From Kalmanozyma brasiliensis GHG001 (taxonomy: Eukaryota; Basidiomycota; Ustilaginomycetes; Ustilaginales): DNA of 64,000 nt. The stretch spans positions 932,401-996,400 of the forward strand of contig NW_015961981.1 of the NCBI RefSeq assembly GCF_000497045.1, read 5' to 3'. Positions 10,078 through 21,242 of this stretch are shown one piece after another. The position numbers were made by a program, and so were the translations under genes. The notes under the pieces were generated by a model, which was given only the letters and a program-made list of their open reading frames with translations, was not told the origin of the DNA and did no database searches. How positions within the stretch are numbered: the stretch's first letter is position 1; every line of letters starts with the position of its first letter.

Positions 10078-10776
10078 TCAGAACACTCGCACTAGCTTGC
10101 TGTACGCTCCCTTCGCTTTGTTGACGAGCTTGGCGAGCTTGAGGTCGAATTTGAGACTGCTGAAGAGAGACGAGTCCTTCGCTTTTCGAGCGTAGTGCGT
10201 CTGTGCTAGACCTTCGGCTGATCCGACAGAAGCGACTGAGTTGAGACCGCCGGTCTGTCGGTATGCTGCCTGCATAGGAGCTGTTCGCGCGCGGTGGGCA
10301 GAATTGAGGCTCGTCTGTGGATGGACGTACGACGGATAGCGTCGCGTCGGTCTGTACTTGTTCTTGACCTCCTCGTACTGCTGTCGTGTGACCTTCAGCT
10401 CACGTAAGGTTGCCCGTCTCCAAGCATCTTTGACCCATTGCTGCCAAGTTTGGGGTCGAAGATGGTTGACTCCTGCTCTGGGAGAGGTGAAGCCGCGCTT
10501 GAAGAGCTTGATGCGGTCCACGACGGCGTTGACCATGTCCAGCGCCTCGCCCCAGGGCCCGCTCGGAATGTGTGGCAGCTGAGGCTGCCCATTCGACCCT
10601 GTAACGCTGATACGGAGGCCGATGGGATGGTCAACCAGCGTTGACCATTTCGAAGGGTGGGGTGTGTCGCTCTGGACGTTGGTTGCCCAGGAAGGTGGTG
10701 GGCTGACTGGCAGCCCAACGATTCCAGACAGGCAGAGCGAGAAGATGAGAAGGTACAGCGGGATCAGCTTGAGCAT
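10078..10776 (-). CDS. Predicted small secreted protein, cysteine-free when mature
   Basis: A 232-residue protein with a classical signal peptide (residues 1-21, hydrophobic core LIPLYLLIFSLCLSGIV). After the signal it has no cysteine, is basic (many Arg/Lys) and shows no transmembrane segment. A dibasic KR at 93-94 (LFKRG) could be a Kex2 site, which would release a basic C-terminal part of about 138 residues. No known domain is recognised. Small secreted proteins of unknown function are the usual form of effectors in smut fungi, but nothing in the sequence proves such a role. A TATA-like element lies about 70 nt upstream of the ATG, as in strongly regulated genes. It is convergent with MID1. 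Confidence 0.72.
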   Translation of the reverse strand: MLKLIPLYLLIFSLCLSGIVGLPVSPPPSWATNVQSDTPHPSKWSTLVDHPIGLRISVTGSNGQPQLPHIPSGPWGEALDMVNAVVDRIKLFKRGFTSPRAGVNHLRPQTWQQWVKDAWRRATLRELKVTRQQYEEVKNKYRPTRRYPSYVHPQTSLNSAHRARTAPMQAAYRQTGGLNSVASVGSAEGLAQTHYARKAKDSSLFSSLKFDLKLAKLVNKAKGAYSKLVRVF

Positions 10777-10841
10777 GTTCGAAGTGAAGAAATGGCGGAA
10801 AGCTCAGTGTCGGGGGGTCGATAGTAAAGAGAGAGGCGCAG

Positions 10842-10848
10842 CTTTATA
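10842..10848 (-). promoter_or_regulatory. TATA-like element of the secreted-protein gene
   Basis: On the minus strand the bases read TATAAAG, about 66-72 nt upstream of the ATG at 10776. Position and sequence fit a core promoter; transcription start not seen. Confidence 0.45.
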
Positions 10849-11540
10849 CACCTCACCACACCGGACGCATCTCGCCGGACCATCACTTCATGTGTCTACA
10901 ATGGGCGATGCGACCCACTCAATCGGCTTCACCTGGCGCTCCGTCTCGCGCAACACGAATCAACTTCAAGCCGTGGCGCGAGTCAGGGGTTGATTTGCAC
11001 GGACAGTGACGCTCGACCTGCACAAACAGCATGCGTTTTGGCTGCCTCTGCTTGACCCACCATGGCCACATATGAAGTCGGATAGCATCGCGACCTTGCG
11101 CTTCTTTGATGGACATCGGCAACTTGACGCCGAGATGAGAGGCCGAAGCGACGTCAGCTCGCAAACGACGACTGACGACCAAGGTCTGGCCAAGCTTGAC
11201 AGGGCTTCGACCCTAAGCGGGATCAGTTCAGGAACGCTTAGCCTAGAAGGAGGACCCTGGATGGCTGTCTCGCAAGCCTCTTCTTCTCGCTTCGCTGCAG
11301 AGGGAGGCAGGCCGCATCTAGCTGTGCGCGCAGAAGGCACCCTTTTTAGTATTTCGCGAGGGATCATTCAAAAGGACAAGAATTCTAATGAAGGGGAGGA
11401 GGTCTTGTAGCCAAGCGAAGGATCGAGTTGTATTCTCGGCCTCCATTCGTAATGACAAAAGTGGACCTTCAAATACATTTCCTGGAGGCTAAATTCAAAT
11501 GTCCAGCCACGAATCAATACAAGCGACCCAGAACCAAAAT

Positions 11541-12598
11541 GAAGAGTCAAAAAGGCACCGATCAAAGCTCGCTTTGGAAAGGCAGGCTGCGCAGCGCAGT
11601 CTTTTTCTTTGCCCTTTGTGAAGCTTGAGTGCGAGAGAGTCAGGGAGCCAGCGCCAAATTTTGAGTGGCCTGCGTAGAGTGAGCTGAGAGAGAGGTGAGC
11701 AGAAGCCAGAACAAGCGTGCGAGTGAGCGAAGTGAGGGTGTGAGCGGGTCACTGGCCAAGAAGGGTTTGGCGTGAAGGGCGTGTGTGTGTGACTGCGCTG
11801 CTGACCCTGTCAGTCACAGCCTGAGTGGCTCGCTCAGCGAGCCAGCCAGTCAGTCAGTCACTCGCTCTCGCTCACCAAAGTCGAATTGAGTCAAGAAGTT
11901 GGCGCCGGCGCTATCATCCAATTGGCACCTTTTCCATTTCGCTCTCGACACACCTTTGCTCTCGACAACCTCACCCAGCTCGACCGACAGCTCTCTGTTT
12001 GTCGAGATTCAGCATCCTTTCAGTACAAGAGCTTGCATTCGACGTGTTCGTGTTCCTTCAGGCACCGGCGAAGCGGCACAGAATCATTTGCAGTTTCAGG
12101 AAAGGCTTTTCCTTCTTCCTGACACTTGCGCTGACTCTGTCGCCTCTTGCCGCCGACGACGCCTGCATCGCATTCGACCTGTGCTCTTGGCATCAACAAA
12201 TTCGCTTCAGCTGGAGTACCGCTCGTATTCAGTGACTGTTCAGCAATCGACTCGCATTCAGTGATCCAGACTCGCAGTCTCAATTGGGTCGATTCACCCT
12301 CGGAGGATCCGTCTTCAAGACTCAGCAGGAGAGAGTGCCGCGCTTGCGTCTGCATCCTCGTATATGACGCCTCGATCTGTCTGACATCCAAAACTCTGTG
12401 GCCGCCTCCATCTTGAACTGCGCTGTTCCCATCGCTCTGCTGACAGGACCATCGCAACGCTAGTCGAACGCCTCGCTCTATCCGACGCAACTCAGCCGGC
12501 TCCGACCCGACGCAACAGTCCTTACGCCGCCTATTGATCACGTTCCACGGCTCGGCCTTTCCTAGCTGACCTCGCAACAGGTCTGTTCAGGAGTCAAA
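11541..12598 (+). promoter_or_regulatory. Long ATG-depleted leader of NST1 with one short uORF
   Basis: In 1058 bases before the NST1 start there is a single ATG (12364), and it opens a 6-codon uORF that stops at 12384 (ATG...TGA). About 16 ATGs would be expected by chance at equal base frequencies. Such depletion suggests that much of this stretch is transcribed as a 5' leader under selection against upstream starts. A good 3' splice site (CTGAC followed by CGCAACAG) lies just upstream of the ATG near 12565-12580, so a leader intron is possible. The region 10777-11540 holds the promoter of the secreted-protein gene and nothing else recognised. Confidence 0.45.
11837..11875 (+). repeat. Short CAGC/CAGT-type simple repeat in the NST1 leader
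   Basis: Imperfect tandem units (GCCAGCCAGTCAGTCAGTCA, then CTCGCTCTCGCTC) form a low-complexity patch within the ATG-poor leader. Confidence 0.5.
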
Positions 12599-15500
12599 AT
12601 GGCCAAGTCGAAGCTGCCTCGCTCCACGCCAGCAGCGCGCGGCGCAGCCGTGCCTCCACCCAAGCTGGCCGCCACTGCGCAGCAAACGCAGCCACTTCAA
12701 TCTACACCACCACCTACCATGCCGCAAAGCAAAGCCCCCGTGGCTGGCGCATCCACGCCACCTCGATCTGCTTCGCCCGTCTCGAATCACGACGGAGACA
12801 GTGCCGCGCTCTCTTCCGCCAAAAAGAAGAAGAAAAAGTCCAAGTCCAAAGCCAGGGATGCCGACTTTATCGACGACCACGAGTACGACCTGCAATCTGC
12901 TGCTGCCCTGGGTCAGCGACCACGTTCGCCTGCATCGCTGGCGGCGAGGGCACGGGCCCAGGCCCAGCTCTTGGCGGCCGCAAGCGAGTTGTACCGAAGG
13001 ATCGAAGGCGATGCGCAAGGTATACCGGACGACGATGCCTATTGGACATCGCTGCCAGCCCATCTGCGCACCTTCATCCGTAATGCCCTTCCTCTTGGTC
13101 AATTCCCTCCAGCAGCGCAGGCGGCGCTTAACGAGAACGCTCAGGATCCAGCCAATCGACACGCCTCGACGCAGGCCATGATCGCCGTCGCTCAGCAGCT
13201 GGCACAGGCAGCGCACGCATCTCAACGCCACCTCCAGCAGTTTCCACCGGGCACTCACCCTTATCCACCACTCCCTTTCGACGCCTCCATCTTTGCCGAC
13301 TTGGCTCTGCAACCCGACCAGGCATTGCCTCTCCACCCTCATCCTAACGCTGTCAACAACGTGCATGCTGCCAACGCCAACGGTGCGTACGCTCAGTACT
13401 CGTCCAGTCCCAACCCGCCTCCGACGCAGCCTCCAGTCGAGCCTCTGCCGCCTCCCGTTGTGCTCTACGACAACTTTGACGACGAAATCGACCGATTCGA
13501 CGACGACGGAGTGGACGATGCGCAGTACTACGACGACGGTGAACTCGACGAGGACGACGATGTGCTGGACGCGCAGGGTGGCCTTCTTCGTGCTCGCGAG
13601 CGCGTCTGGATGCAGGATGGCACCGACCACGTACACGGCCCCAACGGCATGGCCGCGCACCCAGATGCACTGCGATCGGCGAGCAAGAACAAGAAGAAAA
13701 AGAAGAAGAAGAAAGGCGGAGCAGGGGCGGGTGCCGGGCACGGCGACGACGAGGCACACGAGATCGAGGTCGAGGTGCCACCTCCTCCGAAGCCGGTACC
13801 CAGCCACCCTCCTCCTTCCACGAATGTCTCTTCCGTGGCTCGCAACTCCAACCCGCCGCCTCCTAGCTCGAGGGCGGCTGGCAAGCAGCCCATGACCTTT
13901 AACTCGACTGGAAAGACGCCAGCTAGGCCAGCAAATGGTGTTCCGCCTTCTTCCAACTCGGGCAAGCGCTCTGTTTCGTCTTCGACGCACGGTCAGCAAC
14001 CCGTGGCCAATCCTGCGGCCAACAGCGCCAAGATCTGGTCCACCAGCTCGGCGGAGGAGCGGGAACGGATCAAGGAGTTCTGGCTCGGTCTTTCGATGAA
14101 GGACAGGCAGAAGCTCGTTCAAGTCGAAAAGGAGACCGTCCTCAGAAAGATGAAGGAGCAGCAAAAGTTCCTGTGCAGCTGTGCCGTTTGCGGTCGGAAG
14201 CGCTCCGCCATCGAAGAGGAGCTTGAGGTCCTCTACGACGCCTACTACGACGAGCTAGAAGAGTATGCCAACCATCAACAGCGATGGGCCAGCAGCGGCG
14301 GGACCATTCCTCCCCCGCCAGGTCCAGGACCGTTCCCAGGCAGTGTCGCGCTCGACGCCTCTGGCGCTGTGATCGGCGGCGACCCCTTGTCTCGCAACCG
14401 AGCAGCCCACGGCGGTCGCGATGTCAGGCACCCTCAGCACCCTCCTCCGCCGCACGGACGCAAGGCACCGCTGCAACCCGAGTCATCCGATGGCTACGAT
14501 GACGACGATCTCGACGATGATGGCGAATACGATGACGAGGATGACGATGCCGAATACGAAGACGAAGAGGAGGACGACGACATTGAGCTCGAAAAGGAGC
14601 GAGCTCGCGACGACTACGACAAGCGCAACCCTGTTCCTTCTTCGCGTCGCCGCGGCACCAACGATTCCAACGACCTCTTCGGCCTGGGTAGCAGTCTGAC
14701 CGTCAAGGGCGGCATCCTTACCGTCGCCGACGACATGCTCAAGAACGACGGCCGCAAATTCCTCGAAATGATGGAACAGCTTGCAGAGCGAAGGATGCAC
14801 CGCGAGGAGCTCACCAACGCCGAGCTCGCTGCCAGCGAAGACGAGGAAGACGTCGACGGCGCCGATGATCCTGAGGACGACGACGACGCGGACGAAGAGG
14901 AGGATGACGAGGAAGACGACATCCTCACCGAAGAGCAGCGCATGGAGGAAGGCCGCAAGATGTTCCAGATCTTTGCCGCGCGAATGTTTGAGCAGCGCGT
15001 GCTTGCCGCCTACCGAGAGCGCGTCGCTCAGGAACGTCAGCTACAGTTGCTCCGCGAGCTCGAAGAGGAAGACGACAACGAAAAGGCCCGCGAGGCTCGT
15101 CGCGTCAAGGAGTCGCAGAAGAAGAAGGACAAGAAGAAGGCACAGCGAGAAGCCAAGGAGGCAGCCCAGATGCGAAAGGATCAGGAGAAAGCTGCCGCGG
15201 ACGCCGAATTGCGTGCACAGCAGCAGGCTCAACGCGATGCCGAGCTCAAGAAGCAGGAGGAGATCCGTCTCAAGAGGGAAGCTGAGCGCAAGGCCAAAGA
15301 GGACGAGAAGGCCAAGAAGGAGGAGGAGCGTCGCCGACGTCAAGCCGAAGAGCGTGACCGTCAGCTTGAAGTGGAACGCAAGCGCCGCGAGAAGGAGGAC
15401 AAGGCCCGACTCGAACGCGAGGCTCAGGAGAAGGCGAAGCGCGACCGTGAAGAGGCGCAACGCAAGGCGAAAGAAGAGCAGCAACGTGTTCAGCGCGAGA

Positions 15501-17515
15501 AGGCCGAGAAGGAGCTCAAGGCTAAGGAGGAGCAGGAACGCAAGGTCGAGGCTGCCAAGAAGGAGAAGGAGGCTCGTGCCCAGGCTCAACGCGAGTCCAA
15601 GCAGGCGGCAGCAGCTGCTGCTGCCGCTTCGCAGGCTCGCGGGTCGTCTGGTGCTCCTGCTGCTGTTCCCAGCTCGCCCTCGACCGGGTCCAGGTCCAGC
15701 CTCAACAAGTCTGCTCCGGGCACGCCTGCTCGTGGTGCCAAGACCGGCTCGATCCCTGGGTCCCCCGCCGTTGCATCGGAACAGGTTCAGGCTCGTGGCT
15801 CCCAGAGGGCCACCATCGGCTCGAAGGCTGCTCCAGGCCTGGCCGGCGCATCCTCCGGCGTTGCTGCTGCTGCATCGTCTGTCGCGGGTTCGTCGCTGCC
15901 AGCTCCTCCCCAAGGCTTGCCTCCTCGCCCGACCACTGCCGTCTTGACGCCTTCTGGTGCCTCTTCGCAGAGCTCTTCAGCGTCAGTCGCTGCCAATGCT
16001 GGCCTGCCCAGGCCTCCTGTCAATGTTGTCGGCGGTGGCTCCGCTTCGACCGTTCAGCCTTCTCTCGGATTCGGCTCGATCGCACCGACTCCAGCAGCCA
16101 ATGTGCCGATCGCCACCTCGAAGGCACCCGGTTCCAGCATCTCGCCCAAGCCTTCTCAACCGTTTTCGCAGGCACAAGACAAGCAGTCCATTCCGGCAGG
16201 TTTCAATTCGGTTCCGCCTTCCTACGGCCAACAGCCCGGTCTCGAGGGTCTTCGATCGCCCCCTCTTCCCAACGGAATGCCGGCTGGCGGTGTCTTCAGC
16301 AGCAACGGCGCTTTGACCTCTAGCCTGCAGTCGCCCAGTCTTGGCGGTCCTCCCGGCATCGGTGGCATGACGAACAACCTGGCTTCGCTCACTCTGAACG
16401 CACCTCCAGGAATGAACTCGATCGGTGGCAGCAAGGTGCCTACTATGCCTGGCATGGAAACCAACGCTTCAGTTCTGCACGGTCTCGCCCACAGCGGCTT
16501 GGGCGGCAACGTGCAAAGTCCGACACAGACGCCCTTCTCTCCTATGAGTGCAGGAGGCAACGCTGTCGATCCCATGCGCAGCCGTACCGCCTCTTTCGCG
16601 GATTCCGATCCCATGTCGTTTGCCGGCATCCGACCCGGCTCGTCGCTCTCGCAGCGCATGCCCGCCTACCGAAGCGCTGCCCCGGCTCCGATTGGCCCCA
16701 TAGGCCGACCCAAGGCCATGGACACGATTCAGCAGCACGTGCACGAGGACCACACGGGCGCCATCGGCAACGGCCGACATGCCAACAGTGCGGGCGGATC
16801 GAGCGCCACAAGCCCTCGACTGCCTGAAGGCATCCTTGGCAGTTCCGCTCTGGGAGGTGACGACGACATTATCGACCCCAAGCCTCGCAGGGTGAGCCAC
16901 ACCATTCCCATCGGCGGTGGCGCCACTGGAAGCAGCATCGGTGGTGGGGCTGGATCGTTCTTTGGCGGCGGTGGAATGAGCGGTGCCGGCGCTGTTGGTG
17001 GAGGCTTTGGTGTGAGCGCTTCTTCACCTTGGAGCTCGTTCTCGGGTGCAGGTCAGAACGCGCCTGGACCTTTGTCGCCCGGATTCAGTGGTGGATCTGC
17101 TGCACCTGGCTCAATCGGGTCGAGTCTCGCGTCGGCCAACTTTGGTCTGAACCAGACCACCGGTACTCCCAGTCTCGGTGCTGGTTCTTCGGGCATGTCC
17201 AACGGCGCACCGTCGGATCCGTGGGCTCGCATCGATACGAACTCGTGGAACCGCGCTCGCTACGCGTTCGAACAGCCCGGCGGCGCCGCCTCGGCTGGCC
17301 TAGGCGCACCTGCACAGGCACACGCTTTCCACCAGAACCACCTGCACGGCGCAGGCAACGGCAACCTAAACCCGTTCAATCTGGGTGCTCCGGGCAGTGG
17401 ATCGAGGAACCTCTTCGGCGCTCCGGGAAGCAACTCGCTCCATCCGGGAGCGATCGGAAGTGCCTTGTCCTCCACCTCGCCGGGCAGTCGACATGTCAGT
17501 GGTGGTCATGAGTAG
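12599..17515 (+). CDS. NST1: Nst1-family stress response protein
   Basis: A 1638-residue protein of the Nst1 family (salt-tolerance down-regulator), proposed from yeast to act negatively on salt tolerance with links to splicing and P-body factors. The diagnostic block is at about residues 477-560: [38 protein letters not shown], then [20 protein letters not shown] long charged coiled coil follows (about 770-1010, repeats of K/R/E/A and Q). There are acidic runs (about 300-330, 635-670 and 750-785) and a poly-Lys tract (about 362-370). The last 600 residues are Gly/Ser/Pro/Ala-rich and probably disordered. The length and order (acidic, Nst1 block, coiled coil, low-complexity tail) match fungal Nst1 proteins. 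It is intronless in its coding part and convergent with the SET gene. Confidence 0.88.
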   Translation: MAKSKLPRSTPAARGAAVPPPKLAATAQQTQPLQSTPPPTMPQSKAPVAGASTPPRSASPVSNHDGDSAALSSAKKKKKKSKSKARDADFIDDHEYDLQSAAALGQRPRSPASLAARARAQAQLLAAASELYRRIEGDAQGIPDDDAYWTSLPAHLRTFIRNALPLGQFPPAAQAALNENAQDPANRHASTQAMIAVAQQLAQAAHASQRHLQQFPPGTHPYPPLPFDASIFADLALQPDQALPLHPHPNAVNNVHAANANGAYAQYSSSPNPPPTQPPVEPLPPPVVLYDNFDDEIDRFDDDGVDDAQYYDDGELDEDDDVLDAQGGLLRARERVWMQDGTDHVHGPNGMAAHPDALRSASKNKKKKKKKKGGAGAGAGHGDDEAHEIEVEVPPPPKPVPSHPPPSTNVSSVARNSNPPPPSSRAAGKQPMTFNSTGKTPARPANGVPPSSNSGKRSVSSSTHGQQPVANPAANSAKIWSTSSAEERERIKEFWLGLSMKDRQKLVQVEKETVLRKMKEQQKFLCSCAVCGRKRSAIEEELEVLYDAYYDELEEYANHQQRWASSGGTIPPPPGPGPFPGSVALDASGAVIGGDPLSRNRAAHGGRDVRHPQHPPPPHGRKAPLQPESSDGYDDDDLDDDGEYDDEDDDAEYEDEEEDDDIELEKERARDDYDKRNPVPSSRRRGTNDSNDLFGLGSSLTVKGGILTVADDMLKNDGRKFLEMMEQLAERRMHREELTNAELAASEDEEDVDGADDPEDDDDADEEEDDEEDDILTEEQRMEEGRKMFQIFAARMFEQRVLAAYRERVAQERQLQLLRELEEEDDNEKAREARRVKESQKKKDKKKAQREAKEAAQMRKDQEKAAADAELRAQQQAQRDAELKKQEEIRLKREAERKAKEDEKAKKEEERRRRQAEERDRQLEVERKRREKEDKARLEREAQEKAKRDREEAQRKAKEEQQRVQREKAEKELKAKEEQERKVEAAKKEKEARAQAQRESKQAAAAAAAASQARGSSGAPAAVPSSPSTGSRSSLNKSAPGTPARGAKTGSIPGSPAVASEQVQARGSQRATIGSKAAPGLAGASSGVAAAASSVAGSSLPAPPQGLPPRPTTAVLTPSGASSQSSSASVAANAGLPRPPVNVVGGGSASTVQPSLGFGSIAPTPAANVPIATSKAPGSSISPKPSQPFSQAQDKQSIPAGFNSVPPSYGQQPGLEGLRSPPLPNGMPAGGVFSSNGALTSSLQSPSLGGPPGIGGMTNNLASLTLNAPPGMNSIGGSKVPTMPGMETNASVLHGLAHSGLGGNVQSPTQTPFSPMSAGGNAVDPMRSRTASFADSDPMSFAGIRPGSSLSQRMPAYRSAAPAPIGPIGRPKAMDTIQQHVHEDHTGAIGNGRHANSAGGSSATSPRLPEGILGSSALGGDDDIIDPKPRRVSHTIPIGGGATGSSIGGGAGSFFGGGGMSGAGAVGGGFGVSASSPWSSFSGAGQNAPGPLSPGFSGGSAAPGSIGSSLASANFGLNQTTGTPSLGAGSSGMSNGAPSDPWARIDTNSWNRARYAFEQPGGAASAGLGAPAQAHAFHQNHLHGAGNGNLNPFNLGAPGSGSRNLFGAPGSNSLHPGAIGSALSSTSPGSRHVSGGHE

Positions 17516-17732
17516 AGCTGGCTTGTATTCTTTGACGTTCGAATCGAAGAGAAAAGTTGTCGTTTCGCTTTCGCTTGTGAATGCTTCCTTTGTGTGAGCT
17601 CTTTCCTTCGATTGACTCGCAGCTCTTTCATCACTTGTCGGACTGTTCACAGTCGCTTCGCATCTCTTGGTGTTGTTAATGAGTGTCACTTTTGATATTG
17701 CCAGAATGAAGCACCAAGCAGAAGGGGTTCTA

Positions 17733-19163
17733 TTAGAATCCCAAACTGGCCCTAAGTTCCTCCTCCAAACTGGCATCCGCCTTTTTGACCTCCTTGCCGT
17801 CGGTCTCGCCGGTCTTTTTGGCCACGGCATCGAGGAAAGCCTTGACGCCCATCTTGGCGGGGTCATACGTCAGACCTAGCTGTCCGAGTTCAGTTGTGCA
17901 CCGATCGCACGTGCAGGGACCAAAACAGTAGTCCCGATACAAGAGGAGTTGGCGTCGACCCAGAGTGGTGCTCGGATCGACGTAGCTGATGAGCAACTCT
18001 TCGCCGGCGGGGATGGGGCGAAGGGCGACAGCGGCAATGTGCATGCTGGCACTTATGCCGCGCTGCGGGACGTGCTTGATCGCTACGTTGGGCGAGCAGG
18101 AGTGGTTTAGGAACGAGTGGACCGAGTAAAGCCCGCCGAACTTCTCCATATTAATGTTGGCCCGTCCGATCTGCTTGAGCACGGAGGGGTAGTCGAAAAG
18201 ATCTTTGAGCAGGCCCTTCTGCGCTGAAGATATGATGTCCGCCTTGGGCAGGGAGGAGGAGGGTGAGGGGTGAAACGGGTCGAGTGCGGCACGTAGGGCG
18301 GTGTGCGCTCGGGTGAGCAACGGTTCGAACGACGTGCGTTCGGTCGCCCACCCCGGATTGCGCGTTCGACGCTCCAACTCCGACACGGTAGCAAACGACG
18401 ACAGTCTGCTGTACACCTCTTCGAAGCTCTCCTCCTCCTCCTCATCCTGCTTCAACGCTGTGCGGGGGTTAAGGGTGGAGATGAGCCTGGCGAGGGAGCG
18501 AGCGACACAATGCAAACTCTGCCACTCGGCCTCCCTCACCAGCGCCATCAGCTCTTTCGCCCCCTCACTAGACCCTACGCACAGCAGGGCATGATGCTTC
18601 ATCGCCCCACGCCAGCACTTGGTTCCGCAGAACCTGTACTTGCATCGGGTGCAACTCTTGATCGCCAGCGCCACGGGTGCGGATGAAATGGGCAGAAAAC
18701 ACTCCCCGCACAGCTCGCCGCTTTCTACCTGCCCCAGCGCCTCCGGTGGTGGCGTGGCAATGTATGCGGCTTCGTCGAATACGAGTGTGTCAGGGGAGAA
18801 GGAACGGGTGGAAACAAGTCCTTTGCCTTTGACGTTGTCAAAGTATACCCCGTTGACTCCCGCAGGGAAGGATATGCGCGGGTCGATGTACGATTTCGGG
18901 ATGCCCGGGGTGGGTTTTTTCTTCTTTCCTCCCTTTTTCGGCGTGCTTCCGGAAGGGGTGGCGTCAGAGGCGGAAGGTGTTGAGGCGGAAGGTGCGGGGA
19001 TGAGGGCGTGCTTGGAGAGGATGCTGGTGAAGCGTTTGAGCGAGAGCTCCGACCAGTCATTCTCGAGTTCTAGCGTCGATAGTAGGCGGGGAAGGTCGGA
19101 CGGGTCGATAGGCTGGTGCGACCGCGTTGACTCGACGATCTGCGTCTCGGAAGGCACCACCAT
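17733..19163 (-). CDS. SET5: Set5-type SET/MYND lysine methyltransferase
   Basis: A 476-residue protein with a split SET domain and a MYND-like zinc finger, the SMYD/Set5 layout; yeast Set5 methylates histone H4 lysines. SET-N is at about 95-140 (VKGKGLVSTRSF), the zinc finger at 152-195 (CGEC, then CTRCKYRFCGTKC, ending HHALLC), the SET core at 340-400 with FLNHSCSPNV and ISYVDP, and the post-SET cysteines at 417-422 (CTCDRC). The frame is open 153 nt further upstream but without a credible ATG. The ATG at 19163 (MVVPSETQIV) is chosen. Residues 55-90 are a Ser/Pro and Lys-rich linker. Two T-runs flank a CTCTCGAGAG palindrome at about 19230-19257 in the promoter. Confidence 0.87.
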   Translation of the reverse strand: MVVPSETQIVESTRSHQPIDPSDLPRLLSTLELENDWSELSLKRFTSILSKHALIPAPSASTPSASDATPSGSTPKKGGKKKKPTPGIPKSYIDPRISFPAGVNGVYFDNVKGKGLVSTRSFSPDTLVFDEAAYIATPPPEALGQVESGELCGECFLPISSAPVALAIKSCTRCKYRFCGTKCWRGAMKHHALLCVGSSEGAKELMALVREAEWQSLHCVARSLARLISTLNPRTALKQDEEEEESFEEVYSRLSSFATVSELERRTRNPGWATERTSFEPLLTRAHTALRAALDPFHPSPSSSLPKADIISSAQKGLLKDLFDYPSVLKQIGRANINMEKFGGLYSVHSFLNHSCSPNVAIKHVPQRGISASMHIAAVALRPIPAGEELLISYVDPSTTLGRRQLLLYRDYCFGPCTCDRCTTELGQLGLTYDPAKMGVKAFLDAVAKKTGETDGKEVKKADASLEEELRASLGF

Positions 19164-19724
19164 GCTTGACAAGATCTGGGGTGGTGGGATGCTGTAGAGG
19201 ACAGGAGGAGGTGTCGTGTGAAGTGGGGACCTTTTTTTCTCTCGAGAGAACTTTTTTTGGACGGGTGAGTTCCGTGATCCGCGACTTCTATCATCGCTGT
19301 GACCGCACTCAATCAAAGTCAGGGGTTAGGATGGGAAGCGGGTCATTCGGCCGCCGAAGAGGCAGCCATACGCGAGGAGAAGGACGAGACCACGCAGACA
19401 GCGATCACACAGCTGCGCACTCCAGACGAACGTAGCGAGACGATTCTAGAACGCTTTGAAATACTACTACACAGGTTGGGACGATATGGACATATTTTGA
19501 GGGGAGGAAGAAAGCCATCGAGGTCGCTAGTTTGGCGATGGGATGGCACGTATCTGCAGGATCGTGCTGAACTAGGCGATTAAGGTCGTCTGAACGAGTT
19601 CACGCCTGCAACAACGAAAGCGGGTCAAAACAAAGTTTGGAGATTCCAAGGTCGTGCGGAAAGCAGAGCAGAGAAGGGGCGGGATCTTGCGTTAGTCTCC
19701 AGAACTTGATGAGAGAGCAGCTCT
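19164..19724. other. Spacer between SET5 promoter and SR-like gene 3' end
   Basis: This holds the SET5 promoter (T-runs and a 10-bp palindrome near 19230-19257) and the 3' flank of the SR-like gene. Nothing else is recognised. Confidence 0.5.
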
Positions 19725-20537
19725 TCACTCGTCCTTGCTTACCCAGCCAGCCGCAGGGTCGGCCTCGCCGTCCTTGGCGTCAGCAGCAGCAGCAGCTTCG
19801 GAAGCGTCGTTGGCGCCGTCATCTTTGGGCTGCGCATCCTCGGCGCCGTTGCCGTTGCCGTTGGCAGCCGCACTGTCACCGTTCTCGCGACGCTCGTCGT
19901 CGTCATCACGGCGGCGCGAGTCGCCACCTCTTCGCTCTTCGGGGTAGTCGGCGTCGTCGTCCCTGCGAGGCTCGGGAGAGCGCTCGCGGCGGGCGGCGGC
20001 ACGCTTGCGGGCACGCTCCTCAGCTGCGCGGTCGGCCTCCTCCTCTTCCTCCTTGGACAGCTGGGGCCTCTGAGGCGGGGGCGGGATATCCGGACGAGGA
20101 CGGTCTTCGCGACCACCGCCACGACCACCACCGTACGCAGGCGGGGGAGGCGGGCCTCGCGAAGGACCGTCAAACCTCCAGCTGGACGAGGGAGCGTTCT
20201 TGGCAAACTGAATCGAGATCTCGTTCCTGCCGAATCGCATCCCGTGCATTTCGCGGAAAGCGGCATCGGCATCGCGCGGGTCCTCGTACTCGATGAAGGC
20301 GTAGGGGGTAGCAGTGGCAGATTTGAGTGCGGGGATGTCGCAGCGGATCAAGGGACCCATGCGCTCGAACTCGTAGGCGAGGTCCTTGGCGCGCATGTTG
20401 GGTGGGAAGCCGGCGACGAAGAGCGTGGTGGGAGGAGCACGGTCTCGTCCACCACCACGACCGCCGCGGCCTCCGCCGCCGCGAGGTCCGCGGTCGTCAC
20501 GGTCGTCGTAGCCTCGATCGTAGCCTCGTCCGGACAT
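19725..20537 (-). CDS. SR-like RNA-binding protein with one RRM
   Basis: A 270-residue protein. An RGG/DR-rich N-terminus (residues 1-35) precedes one RRM at 38-112 with RNP2 LFVAGF (39-44) and RNP1-like YAFIEYED (79-86). The strand pattern resembles the first RRM of SR splicing factors such as Srp1/Srp2 of fission yeast. A Pro/Gly linker and a long charged tail follow (about 160-230, rich in RR, ERR, DDD and EE), then an Ala/Asp-rich acidic end. RS dipeptides are few, so it is not a canonical SR protein. It is probably nuclear and involved in mRNA processing. It is divergent from a Tra2-like gene, 705 bp away. Confidence 0.8.
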   Translation of the reverse strand: MSGRGYDRGYDDRDDRGPRGGGGRGGRGGGRDRAPPTTLFVAGFPPNMRAKDLAYEFERMGPLIRCDIPALKSATATPYAFIEYEDPRDADAAFREMHGMRFGRNEISIQFAKNAPSSSWRFDGPSRGPPPPPAYGGGRGGGREDRPRPDIPPPPQRPQLSKEEEEEADRAAEERARKRAAARRERSPEPRRDDDADYPEERRGGDSRRRDDDDERRENGDSAAANGNGNGAEDAQPKDDGANDASEAAAAADAKDGEADPAAGWVSKDE

Positions 20538-21242
20538 GATGTTGATACTAGAAGTCGGTCGGGTAGGGTTGTCGGGTGTTCGATGTAATGCAAGGAGTGC
20601 ACAGCCGGCGAATGGACGGATACAATGATGCCAGTGAGGGAACCGTTCGAGATCCGTCGATTGGCAAGCGAGGTGAGGTCAAGGAGATGATGGATGGAGG
20701 GCAAGATGCAAGGCTGAGCCGACTTGCTCTCTGCAGCAGCTAAACAATTTTGTCGCGTTTCAGAAGATTTCTCCACAGCGGAGGAAAGAGAGTGTCAATC
20801 AATACACAACTTGCCCATCGATTTCACGTTGTTTCGAACATTTTATTGAGACTGCGGATCAGAACCGGCTGGAAGCTTTTTGGCAGCGAAGTCAAAGCTG
20901 TGTGGCACGGGCTCCTGAGCTGTCTACGCGTGATCGACTTCCGCACTTTAACGCAGCGAGACGTGCTCACGAGAGCTTCGCCTTCGATCTCTACTCTAAC
21001 AGGTCATACTTTTTCGAGCTGTCCGAAGATCGCGCTCTCCTCGCTGCGCAAACTCCACCCGCTCTGGACGAGAACATTTCCTTTCCGCATCACCACAACC
21101 ATTCAGCCCCTCACTGATCACTTCAGCTCAGTGTCCAGGCCGATCTATCATCACAGCCACCTCAGCCTCAAGTAGACTCGGAACCTCCGTCCGATCATCA
21201 CAGTCTCGGCGCAACTCACCCACCCTACAATCACAGCCCAAC
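20538..21242. promoter_or_regulatory. Divergent promoter region of two RRM genes
   Basis: 705 bp separate the start codons of the SR-like (minus) and Tra2-like (plus) genes. It contains pyrimidine-rich sequence on the Tra2 side (21100-21240). No defined motif was recognised. Confidence 0.5.

Noticed and set aside
11006..11410. 134-codon plus frame upstream of NST1
   Set aside because: Begins with GTG, no domain and unremarkable composition.
12587..14164. Open minus-strand frame of 525 codons
   Set aside because: It is antisense to NST1, whose frame has domains and a family match; the antisense frame is Arg/Leu/Val repeats from GC-rich codon composition.
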